Positions 5,705-12,111 of a DNA stretch of 12,111 bases are shown here, piece after piece. The notes beneath the pieces are model-generated. The model did no database searches, had not been told where the DNA came from, and saw only the letters and a program-made list of their open reading frames with translations. The translations under genes were made by a program, and so were the position numbers. The first letter of the stretch is position 1. Every line of letters starts with the position of its first letter. The stretch is from assembly GCA_041569895.1 (NCBI GenBank), contig JBFFXF010000234.1, positions 1-12,111 of the forward strand. The letters run 5' to 3'. Origin of the DNA: JBFFXF01 sp041569895 (GTDB lineage Bacteria > Planctomycetota > UBA8108 > JACQVS01).

Positions 5705-8700
5705 ATGTCTCACTCTCATGGCGCCCGCGTTCCGCGGGCAGTGCTTCCCTTTTTCATTCTGGTCGCCGCCTGTGCGAGCGCGCTCGCCCAGGAGCCATCG
5801 TTCGAGTACCGCATCGTCGCGCCGGCCCGCGTCGGCGGGACGGCCGGGTCACTCGTGCAGTACGGCGCGGTTGTCCAGCTGCTGACGTCCGGCCTGCGAC
5901 CGGGCGACGAGGGCGCGCGCGGGTGGTCGGTCGGTGTCACGGCCGACTCCGGTGGCGCCTCCGACTGGCGCATCGTCGAGGCGACCAGCGCGGGCACGAT
6001 GGCCGGGCTCACCGGCGAGGGCGGACTGCGCGCCCGCGACGGATTCGAGCAGACGGAGCTCACCACCGGCGCGGGGAACGAGGGCGTGGTCAGCGCCGTC
6101 ATCCTCTCGAGCGCGAGCCCCGTCTTCATCCCGCCGACGCTCAGCCCGGCGTCGATCCTGGGCCTCACGGTCGAGGGGCGCACGCCTCCGGACGGCTGCG
6201 AGCCGTGCAGGCTGTCGTTCAAGGAGGGGCTGCGAGGATCGGGTCAGCCGGTCCGGCTCGTGGTGACGCACCTCGAGAGGAGCATCATCCCGAGAACCAC
6301 CGGCGCTACCGTCGAGGTCTGCGGCGTGTGCTTCGACGACGAACCGCGCATCGGGCCGTGGCGAAGCGTCAACCTCGCGAACCACTTCATCGGCGCCACC
6401 CGCCGCGTCGACGAGGGCTGCTTCGAGATCTGCAGCATCGGACGCGGACACGGACCGGCGGTCGACGAGTTCCAGACGCTGGCGACCTTCTCTCGCGCCG
6501 ACATGCAGCTGATCGTCGAGGTCGACGACCTGAAGGGCCCCGCCGAGGCGGGCGTCTGCATGCGGTCGAACAGCCGCCTGCTCAACGGCGCGTACATGGG
6601 CGTCGCGGTGCAGCCGGGTGCGAACGGGCTGGTGGTGATCGCGTCGGCGCGGCCGAACACCGGCGGGAATACCGTGAGCGCCAAGCCGGTCGATTTCAAG
6701 CCGGGACCGATCCACCTCGGCGTCCGCAGGGATCGCGGCAACGTGATCGCTCTCGCTGGTCCGTCGCCCGACAGCATGCGGGCCGTGATGACGATGGAGG
6801 CAAAGGGAACGGACCTCGCGGCGCTGCACCAGGAGCTGATCATGTACACCGGCTCCGACGGCAAGAGCCAGGCGAGCGCGCGCTTCTGCCGTCCCCGGAT
6901 CCGTGTCGTCGAGACGGTGCTGCCGCCGACGCTGCTCTCCGTCGATCCGAGCATCGGGCCGGTCAGCGGCGGTCAGGAAGTGGTCATCTCGGGAACCGAG
7001 CTCGCCGAGGCCACCGCCGTGTCGCTCGCCGGTATCCCCGCGGAGATCGTCGAGACGTCCGAGACCGAGATCCTCGTCAAGTCTGGACCGTCGCGGAGCG
7101 TCGTCCTCGGTGACGTGGTCGTCGAGACCCCCACCGGATCGGAGGTCCTGCCCGACGCGTACTTCTACGTCGGTCGCGGCGGCATCCGCGGCGACTGCAA
7201 CTGTGATGGTGTTCTCGACATCAGCGACGCGTCCGCGCAGCTCGGCTTCCTCTTCCTCGGGAACCGCCGGTGCTGCTGCTTTCTGGGCCTCGACGCGAAC
7301 TTCGACAGCGTCGGCGACATCTCCGACCCGCTCGCCGTGCTGGCTTTCCTCTTCCTCGGCAGCCGGCCACCGCCGCCGCCCTTCCCCGAGCCCGGCATCA
7401 GCCTCGACCTGTCGGTGCCGTGCGATCTGCCGCCGGAGCCCGTCGTGCTGCGTCTCTCGAGGCAGTCGATCCGCGAGGGCGATCTCGTGACCATCGAGGG
7501 GATCGGCTTCGATCCCGAGCCCGAGAACAACGTCGTCCAGTTCGGCCCCTTCCGGGGCGAGGTCGTCGAGGCGTCGGAGAAGGCGTTGCTCGTCGAGGTG
7601 CCGTGTCTCGCGCTGGCGGGAAGGGTCGCCGTGAGCGTCCTGAGGATCCCGCTCGATCTCATCAACCCGAACGTCTGCAAGACCACCGCGTGCCGTCCGG
7701 TGATCACCGGCATCGGCCGCCTCTCGGACATCTTCGTCGAGCTCATCCCGTCGGAGGTGATCCCGCTGGCGACCAGCGAGCTCGATCCCGACAACGGCAC
7801 GATGACCATCCGACTCGACCGCGCCGCGTTCGAGCAGGCCGACTTCGACGCCGTCGACATCCGCGGGCTGGTGACCGCGCCGCCCGTCCAGGGGCTCAAC
7901 CGCGGCAGCCTCAGTCTCGCCTCGCAGCTCGCGTTGCCGCCCGAGTCGGGCTTCGACACGTTCGTGACGGACCTCTCCGAGATCCTCATCGGTCTCCTCC
8001 TCCCCGCCGTCCAGAGGGTTCGCGCGGTGGATGGCGGCGGCGCGAACGTCGCCGATTCGTTCTTCGACATCACCACCGACGTGGCGCGGGGCGAGATCAG
8101 TCTCCGCGTCAATCGGCGCGCGCTCGGTCTCTTCGACTTCTTCTTCGATGGCGGCTTCTCGATCTATCCGCAGCCGCGGTGCAAGTGCGATGGCTTCGAT
8201 CCGGAGTTCCAGCCACGCGACTACGGCTGGTGCCGGTTCACCGACCTGATCACGCCGTGCGGCGGTCTGCCGAGGTGGGAATGGTTCGTTCCGAGGCGGC
8301 TCGTGATGCAGCAGTCGGATGCCATCTTCCCGCTCGACCACCCGTCGACCTACAGCCACTCGCCCGACAAGCGCGTGATGTACAACAAGGAGGCCTACTG
8401 CCACGTGCGCCAGCACAACCTCTGGAACCCGTGCAAGCTCCAGAAGCTCTCGGACCAGGGCAAGGAGGAGATCCCCGACTTCCCGTGCAAGGCGATCGTC
8501 ATCAAGACGCAGTGGCGCACGAAGGCCGCGAACTGCAGCAACGTCAACCAGTTCACCGAGGTGCCGTGCACGCCCGACCCCGATGACCTCTACTACCACG
8601 TCGATTCCGGTGGCCAGCGTCGCTACCTGACGCTGCTCCACTACACCGACAAGTCACGCGGCCCGTGGCACTGGGCCGACCTCTACGTCGATGAGTCCGA

Positions 8701-8971
8701 CGGCGGCGTCGGCGGATGCGGCGGGAGCAAGGTCGGCATGCCCGCCGGCGCGCCGTGGGTGGCGCCGTGGAGCAACTACTCGATGTGCACCAACATCAAG
8801 GACACCGTGCCGCAGGGCTCCGATTGCGGCAACCTCGAGATCGGCATCGAGTGCGTCCAGACGTGCCAGGGCTGTCACCGTGGGGCCACCGGCCCGGGCG
8901 GCATCATGCTCGACTTCCTCTTCTCGGTCGGCGACGGTCCGAACGTCCCGGGCTCGCCGGATTGCGACTGA
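5705..8971 (+). CDS. Exported cysteine-rich cohesin-like/IPT/dockerin-like protein with C-terminal heme-c motif
   Basis: 1088 residues; GGAGG lies 9 bases before the ATG. The N-terminus (1-28) is a signal peptide ending ALA-Q, though VAAC at 20-23 also fits a lipobox. Residues about 32-205 resemble the cohesin-like module of planctomycete surface proteins (GNEGVVSAVILS at 124-135). Residues about 205-400 look like a concanavalin-type jelly roll (weak). An IPT/TIG domain spans about 408-489 (SVDPSIGPVSGGQEVVISG). Two dockerin-like repeats follow at 497-520 and 530-552, joined by an unusual CCC (523-525). A second IPT-like segment covers 578-650. From about 850 the protein resembles a cytochrome-c-like C-terminal domain: AIVIKTQWR (930-938), LTLLHYTDKSRGPWHWADLY (975-994), then CQGCH (1054-1058), a CXXCH heme-attachment site. 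It carries 34 cysteines. A structural or electron-carrying surface role is inferred. A dedicated promoter and terminator suggest a single-gene unit. Confidence 0.85.
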   Translation: MSHSHGARVPRAVLPFFILVAACASALAQEPSFEYRIVAPARVGGTAGSLVQYGAVVQLLTSGLRPGDEGARGWSVGVTADSGGASDWRIVEATSAGTMAGLTGEGGLRARDGFEQTELTTGAGNEGVVSAVILSSASPVFIPPTLSPASILGLTVEGRTPPDGCEPCRLSFKEGLRGSGQPVRLVVTHLERSIIPRTTGATVEVCGVCFDDEPRIGPWRSVNLANHFIGATRRVDEGCFEICSIGRGHGPAVDEFQTLATFSRADMQLIVEVDDLKGPAEAGVCMRSNSRLLNGAYMGVAVQPGANGLVVIASARPNTGGNTVSAKPVDFKPGPIHLGVRRDRGNVIALAGPSPDSMRAVMTMEAKGTDLAALHQELIMYTGSDGKSQASARFCRPRIRVVETVLPPTLLSVDPSIGPVSGGQEVVISGTELAEATAVSLAGIPAEIVETSETEILVKSGPSRSVVLGDVVVETPTGSEVLPDAYFYVGRGGIRGDCNCDGVLDISDASAQLGFLFLGNRRCCCFLGLDANFDSVGDISDPLAVLAFLFLGSRPPPPPFPEPGISLDLSVPCDLPPEPVVLRLSRQSIREGDLVTIEGIGFDPEPENNVVQFGPFRGEVVEASEKALLVEVPCLALAGRVAVSVLRIPLDLINPNVCKTTACRPVITGIGRLSDIFVELIPSEVIPLATSELDPDNGTMTIRLDRAAFEQADFDAVDIRGLVTAPPVQGLNRGSLSLASQLALPPESGFDTFVTDLSEILIGLLLPAVQRVRAVDGGGANVADSFFDITTDVARGEISLRVNRRALGLFDFFFDGGFSIYPQPRCKCDGFDPEFQPRDYGWCRFTDLITPCGGLPRWEWFVPRRLVMQQSDAIFPLDHPSTYSHSPDKRVMYNKEAYCHVRQHNLWNPCKLQKLSDQGKEEIPDFPCKAIVIKTQWRTKAANCSNVNQFTEVPCTPDPDDLYYHVDSGGQRRYLTLLHYTDKSRGPWHWADLYVDESDGGVGGCGGSKVGMPAGAPWVAPWSNYSMCTNIKDTVPQGSDCGNLEIGIECVQTCQGCHRGATGPGGIMLDFLFSVGDGPNVPGSPDCD

Positions 8972-8996
8972 TCGACCTCGCGCGGATCGACTGCGC

Positions 8997-9057
8997 GAAA
9001 CCGGAGCCGGGGGCCGCGCCGCGGCAGGGAGCACGGCGCGGTCCCCGGTTTCCTTTT
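8997..9057 (+). terminator. Intrinsic terminator after the 1088-residue protein
   Basis: GAAACCGG (8997-9004) plus GGGCCGCGCCG (9011-9021) pair with CGGCGCGGTCCCCGGTTTC (9034-9052), leaving a six-base bulge on the left arm and a 12-base loop, and are followed by CTTTT (9053-9057). The stem is about 19 base pairs with one G-T wobble. It lies 26 bases after the stop codon. The short T-tract is modest but the stem is strong. Confidence 0.75.
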
Positions 9058-9118
9058 CGACGGCGAGCGGGTGAGATGGTGGGGGTCGCGGAACACCTGA
9101 ATCCAGAGGAAGAGCCCC

Positions 9119-10585
9119 ATGACCGACACCCGCCGATGGACCCACGTCGTGCTCACGCTGGTTTCACTGTTGGCGCTGCGCGCCGCCGTCGTCGCGGATG
9201 AACTGCGGATCTCGCAGAGGACGGCGATCGCCGAGGTCGACCGGCGCGCGGACGAGCTGCGAGAGGTCAACCGGAAGATCTGGGAGCTCGCCGAGATCGG
9301 GCTCGAGGAGCGCCAGTCGAGCGCCCTGCTCATCTCGGCGCTGCGCGCCGCGGGATTCCGTGTGCGCGAGGGCGTCGCGGGCATGCCGACCGCGTTCGTG
9401 GCGTCGTACGGATCGGGGGAGCCCGTCATCGGGATCCTCGCCGAGTACGACGCGCTTCCCGGCATGTCGCAGCGCATCGCGCCGGAGCGCGAGCCGGTCG
9501 TCGAGGGCGGCAACGGCCACGCCTGCGGTCACAGCGGGCTCGGCGCGGGCGCGCTCGGCGCGGCGCTGGCGACGCGCGTGGCGATGGAGGAGCACGGTCT
9601 GCGCGGCACGCTGCGACTGTACGGCACCCCCGCCGAGGAGACGGTGATCGGCAAGGTCTACATGACGCTCGCCGGCGAGTTCGACGACCTCGACGCCTGC
9701 CTCCACTGGCATCCGTCGACGCGAAACGGCGCGTGGGCCGGGAGCTCGAAGGCGCTGGTGTCCGCGAAGTTCACCTTCCACGGCACGCCGGCGCACGCAT
9801 CGGTGAGCCCGGACAGCGGGCGCAGCGCGCTCGACGCGGTCGAGCTGATGAACGCCGGCGTCAACGCGATGCGCGAGCACGTCCGCGAGGACGCACGGCT
9901 GCACTACGTGATCACCGACGGCGGCGGCGCTCCGAACGTCGTGCCGCCGAGAGCGACCGTGTGGTACTTCTGCCGCGCCGACTCGCACCGTGACGTCGAG
10001 TACAACTTCCGGTGGCTGCAGGATATCGCCCGCGGCGCCGCGATGATGACACGCACGCGGCTCGAGATCGCCATCGACACCGACTGCCACGAGATCGTGC
10101 GGAACGACACGCTCTCCGCGGTGATCGACGCCAACCTGCGCGCCATCGGTCCACCGCGGCACTCCGAGGAGGAGATCGCCTTCGCCAGGAAGCTGCAGGC
10201 CCCGCTCGTCGAGCAGTTCGAGCGCGAGTTTCCCGTCGCGATCGAGAGCACCGTGGAGCCGCTCGTCGAGGAGCCCGAGCCGAGCAAGGGCTCGACCGAC
10301 GTCGGCGACATCAGCTGGCGCGTGCCGACCGGCGGCCTGCGCACGGCGTGCTTCGCGGCCGGCAGCCCCGGCCACAGCTGGCAGAACGTCGCCGCCATCG
10401 GCTCGACGATCGGCGAGAAGGGGATCCTCTACGCCGCCCGGGCGCTCGCCGCCACTGCCGTCGATCTCCTCGAGCGGCCCGAGCTGCGCGCCGCGGCTCG
10501 CGCGGAGTGGAAGAAGCGCATGGAGGGCCGCAGCTACTTCTCCTTCATTCCCGAGGGGCAGCGGGCCCCCGGAGCGATCCGATGA
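9119..10585 (+). CDS. Exported M20 family amidohydrolase/peptidase (AbgB-like)
   Basis: 488 residues. M20 (M20D-type) metalloenzymes cleave amide bonds of N-acyl amino acids; the closest named relative by pattern is AbgB, a subunit of p-aminobenzoyl-glutamate hydrolase. Metal and catalytic motifs: LAEYDALPG (107-115), GHACGHS (133-139), TPAEE (170-174), HWHP (196-199), the lid-domain HGTPAHA (221-227), STDVGDISW (392-400) and PGHSWQN (417-423, H419). Residues 1-26 form a signal peptide (VLTLVSLLAL, cut near VVA), so this member appears exported, unlike cytosolic AbgB. Start ATG 9119 is preceded by AGAGGA, 8 bases away. It follows the terminator of the previous gene, and its stop overlaps the next start (ATGA at 10582-10585), indicating a coupled pair with the serine hydrolase. 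The natural substrate is unknown. Confidence 0.9.
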   Translation: MTDTRRWTHVVLTLVSLLALRAAVVADELRISQRTAIAEVDRRADELREVNRKIWELAEIGLEERQSSALLISALRAAGFRVREGVAGMPTAFVASYGSGEPVIGILAEYDALPGMSQRIAPEREPVVEGGNGHACGHSGLGAGALGAALATRVAMEEHGLRGTLRLYGTPAEETVIGKVYMTLAGEFDDLDACLHWHPSTRNGAWAGSSKALVSAKFTFHGTPAHASVSPDSGRSALDAVELMNAGVNAMREHVREDARLHYVITDGGGAPNVVPPRATVWYFCRADSHRDVEYNFRWLQDIARGAAMMTRTRLEIAIDTDCHEIVRNDTLSAVIDANLRAIGPPRHSEEEIAFARKLQAPLVEQFEREFPVAIESTVEPLVEEPEPSKGSTDVGDISWRVPTGGLRTACFAAGSPGHSWQNVAAIGSTIGEKGILYAARALAATAVDLLERPELRAAARAEWKKRMEGRSYFSFIPEGQRAPGAIR

Positions 10586-12111
10586 GACCGCGACGGTCCG
10601 CGCTCCTGACGCCGACCCTCGCGTTGCTCGTCTCGCTCGCGTCCGGCGGGCGCGTCGCCGCGTTCGAGTGGCGCGCCGAGCACCCGCGCGAGCGCGGGAT
10701 GGACGCGGCGCGGCTCGAGGCGCTGCGCGACGACCTGTCGCGGCGCCGGACGAAGGCGCTCGTCGTCGTGCGCGGTGATGGCGTCGTCCTCGAGTGGTAC
10801 GCGGACGGCCACGGGCCGGACAGGCGACACTACACGGCGTCGCTCGCGAAGGCGCTGGTCGGCGGCATGTCGCTCGCGCTGGCGCTCGACGATGGCCGGC
10901 TGCGGCTCGACGACCGCGCCTCGAAGCACATCGCCGCGTGGCGCGACGATCCGGTGCGCTCGCGCATCACCGTGCGCCAGCTCGCCACGCACTCCTCGGG
11001 GATCGAGGACGCCAGCGCGCCCGAGACCGGCAAGTCGCACAACGAGCTCGAGGGGTGGAAGGGCGATTTCTGGCGCGGGCGCTCGATCGACCCGACTCCC
11101 GAGAACGTCGAGCGCATGCGCGATCCCTTCACCATCGCCGTCCACCGGGCGACGGCGCGCGAGCCGGGAGTCGCGTTCGCGTACTCGAACCCCGGCATGG
11201 CGGCGCTCTCGTGGGCGGTGACCGCGAGCCTCCGCGAGGGCGACGCGCCGCCGATCGACGTGCGGTCGCTGCTCCGGGATCGCATCATGCGACCGATCGG
11301 CGTCGATGACCGCGAGTGGAGCATCGGTTACGGTCGCACCTATCCGGTCGCCGGGCTGCCGCTGGTCGCCAACTGGGGCGGTGGCGGCTTCACGGCGCGC
11401 GCCGTGGCGCGGGTCGGTCGGCTGGTGCTGCGTCGCGGTGACTGGGATGGCCGGCGGATCATCGGCGCCGCGGCGATCGACGCGATGGTCTCCTACGCAG
11501 GCACGCCCCTCCCCCCGCGTCCTCCCGAGAACCCCTACCCCGCGCCGGCGCTCGGCTGGTACAGCAACACGGACGGCGTCTGGCCCGACGTGCCGCGCGA
11601 TGCGATCGCCGGTGCGGGCGCCGGCAACCAGGTGCTGCTCGTGGTGCCGAGCCTCGACCTGATCGTCGTCCGCAACGGCGGCGACATCGGCGACCGCGCT
11701 CGCGGCGAGGGTTTCTGGCGCGGGCTGGAGAAGTACCTCTTCGAGCCGGTGATGGAGGCGATCGGCGAGGACCCGGGACGTTGTCGTGGCAGCCCTTCGG
11801 ATAGAAGAATGGATGTGAATTCCATCGCGAGTAGAGGTCAGGTCATGGACACCCGTCGAAGATTCACCGACTTTCTCACGGAACACGGGATTCTCACGCG
11901 GCGTTACTTCCTCCGCTGCGGCATGGCCGGAGTGAGCGCCATGGGCGCGCTGCCGATTCTTGCGCAAGGGGGCGAACGGCACCCGGCGCTCCGGAAGGCG
12001 CTGGATGACCTCGAAACCTGGCTCACGAGGCAAGACGACTTCCGCGACGTCTCGCGGGGCAAGCCCAAACCCCACTCTCTCGACGAGGCCAGGCGCCGGG
12101 AAGTCGGCCTC
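10582..12111 (+). CDS. Exported serine hydrolase (beta-lactamase/class C-like), frame open to window end
   Basis: The frame opens at ATG 10582 (GGAG seven bases upstream; ATGA overlap with the amidohydrolase stop) and has no stop through all 510 codons to the window edge. Residues 1-27 are a signal peptide. The hydrolase domain spans about 33-395: nucleophile motif S87-L-A-K90, Y201-S-N203, and near the end GAGAGNQVLLVVPSLDLIVV (344-363), where relatives have a HxG-type third motif. Members of this family are penicillin-binding-protein-like esterases, D-aminopeptidases or beta-lactamases; nothing here decides between them. The domain ends normally at about residue 393 (FEPVMEAIG), where a stop would be expected. 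Instead the frame passes through about 25 unique residues into the Tat-type protein listed at 11845. Either a true fusion, a lost stop, or a frameshift in the sequence explains this. Confidence 0.85.
   Translation, partial: MRPRRSALLTPTLALLVSLASGGRVAAFEWRAEHPRERGMDAARLEALRDDLSRRRTKALVVVRGDGVVLEWYADGHGPDRRHYTASLAKALVGGMSLALALDDGRLRLDDRASKHIAAWRDDPVRSRITVRQLATHSSGIEDASAPETGKSHNELEGWKGDFWRGRSIDPTPENVERMRDPFTIAVHRATAREPGVAFAYSNPGMAALSWAVTASLREGDAPPIDVRSLLRDRIMRPIGVDDREWSIGYGRTYPVAGLPLVANWGGGGFTARAVARVGRLVLRRGDWDGRRIIGAAAIDAMVSYAGTPLPPRPPENPYPAPALGWYSNTDGVWPDVPRDAIAGAGAGNQVLLVVPSLDLIVVRNGGDIGDRARGEGFWRGLEKYLFEPVMEAIGEDPGRCRGSPSDRRMDVNSIASRGQVMDTRRRFTDFLTEHGILTRRYFLRCGMAGVSAMGALPILAQGGERHPALRKALDDLETWLTRQDDFRDVSRGKPKPHSLDEARRREVGL
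11845..12111 (+). CDS. Tat-exported molybdopterin (sulfite oxidase-like) oxidoreductase, N-terminal part
   Basis: From ATG 11845, in the same frame as the serine hydrolase, 89 codons run to the window edge. AGAGG lies seven bases upstream, so an independent start is plausible. The opening MDTRRRF is followed by TRRYFLRCGMAGVSAMGALP (residues 18-37), a twin-arginine signal, and LAQGG. After it, HPALRKALDDLETWLT and the later RGKPKPHSLDEARR resemble from memory the region before the catalytic domain of planctomycete sulfite-oxidase-like molybdoenzymes. The catalytic cysteine and cofactor-binding residues lie beyond the window, so the enzyme class is inferred from the leader region alone. If the upstream frame is a genuine fusion, the Tat signal would be internal, which argues for separate genes with a damaged or missing stop. 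Confidence 0.5.
   Translation, partial: MDTRRRFTDFLTEHGILTRRYFLRCGMAGVSAMGALPILAQGGERHPALRKALDDLETWLTRQDDFRDVSRGKPKPHSLDEARRREVGL

Noticed and set aside
5500..7113. Plus-strand frame of 537 codons overlapping the start of the 1088-residue gene
   Set aside because: Different frame, arginine-rich, begins inside the repeat element and lacks domain motifs.
5849..8641. 930-codon minus-strand frame opposite the 1088-residue protein
   Set aside because: Typical GC-rich shadow; the plus-strand frame has signal peptide, IPT, dockerin-like motifs and a good Shine-Dalgarno, while this frame has none.
11781..11809. Possible promoter TTGTCG with TAGAAG before the oxidoreductase start
   Set aside because: Spacing is 15 bases and both boxes are poor; cannot be separated from chance.
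10534..12075. 513-codon minus-strand frame at the right end
   Set aside because: Shadow of the serine hydrolase/oxidoreductase frame, which carries SxxK, YSN and Tat motifs; the antisense peptide has no motif.

Overview
The window reads as a stretch of chromosome from a GC-rich planctomycete-like bacterium (Planctomycetota, possibly one of the marine lineages rich in exported dockerin-like proteins). This rests on a DUF1501 protein with a Tat-type N-terminus, a translationally coupled sulfatase, two exported proteins with paired motifs of the type DISDA-x-F-x-LNFLFLGG, and a Tat-exported oxidoreductase. The assignment is inferred from gene content; no rRNA or marker gene is present. Most long antisense frames are shadows caused by high GC.

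Layout. On the minus strand at the left: a four-helix-bundle gene cut by the window edge (1-89), an intergenic stretch with palindromes and a hexamer-repeat element (about 108-540), a glutaredoxin (541-807), and an exported cohesin-like/dockerin-like protein (864-1688). A divergent regulatory region with short ACGCAGATT repeats follows (1689-1873). On the plus strand: a gamma-glutamylcyclotransferase-like protein (1874-2287), DUF1501 (2408-3820) overlapping a sulfatase (3817-5265), a second hexamer-repeat element (5268-5505), a promoter and structured leader, and a 1088-residue exported, cysteine-rich multidomain protein ending in a heme-c motif (5705-8971) with an intrinsic terminator. Then come an exported M20 amidohydrolase (9119-10585) and an exported serine hydrolase whose frame runs without a stop into a Tat-signal oxidoreductase at the window end (10582-12111).

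How the genes fit together. Most products appear to be exported. DUF1501 and sulfatase form a two-gene unit, as do M20 amidohydrolase and serine hydrolase. They suggest breakdown of sulfated or amide/ester-linked organic matter outside the cytoplasm, though no substrate can be named. The dockerin-like proteins may belong to a planctomycete surface-anchoring or scaffolding system, but no enzyme with a dockerin is present here to show that.

The most unusual signals are: (a) a composite dispersed element present twice, each time directly 3' of a stop codon and in the same orientation relative to that gene, with three conserved non-repetitive anchors separated by C-rich, G-poor hexamer tracts; (b) the 1088-residue protein that joins cohesin-like, IPT, dockerin-like and cytochrome-c-type segments; and (c) the in-frame continuity of the last two genes.
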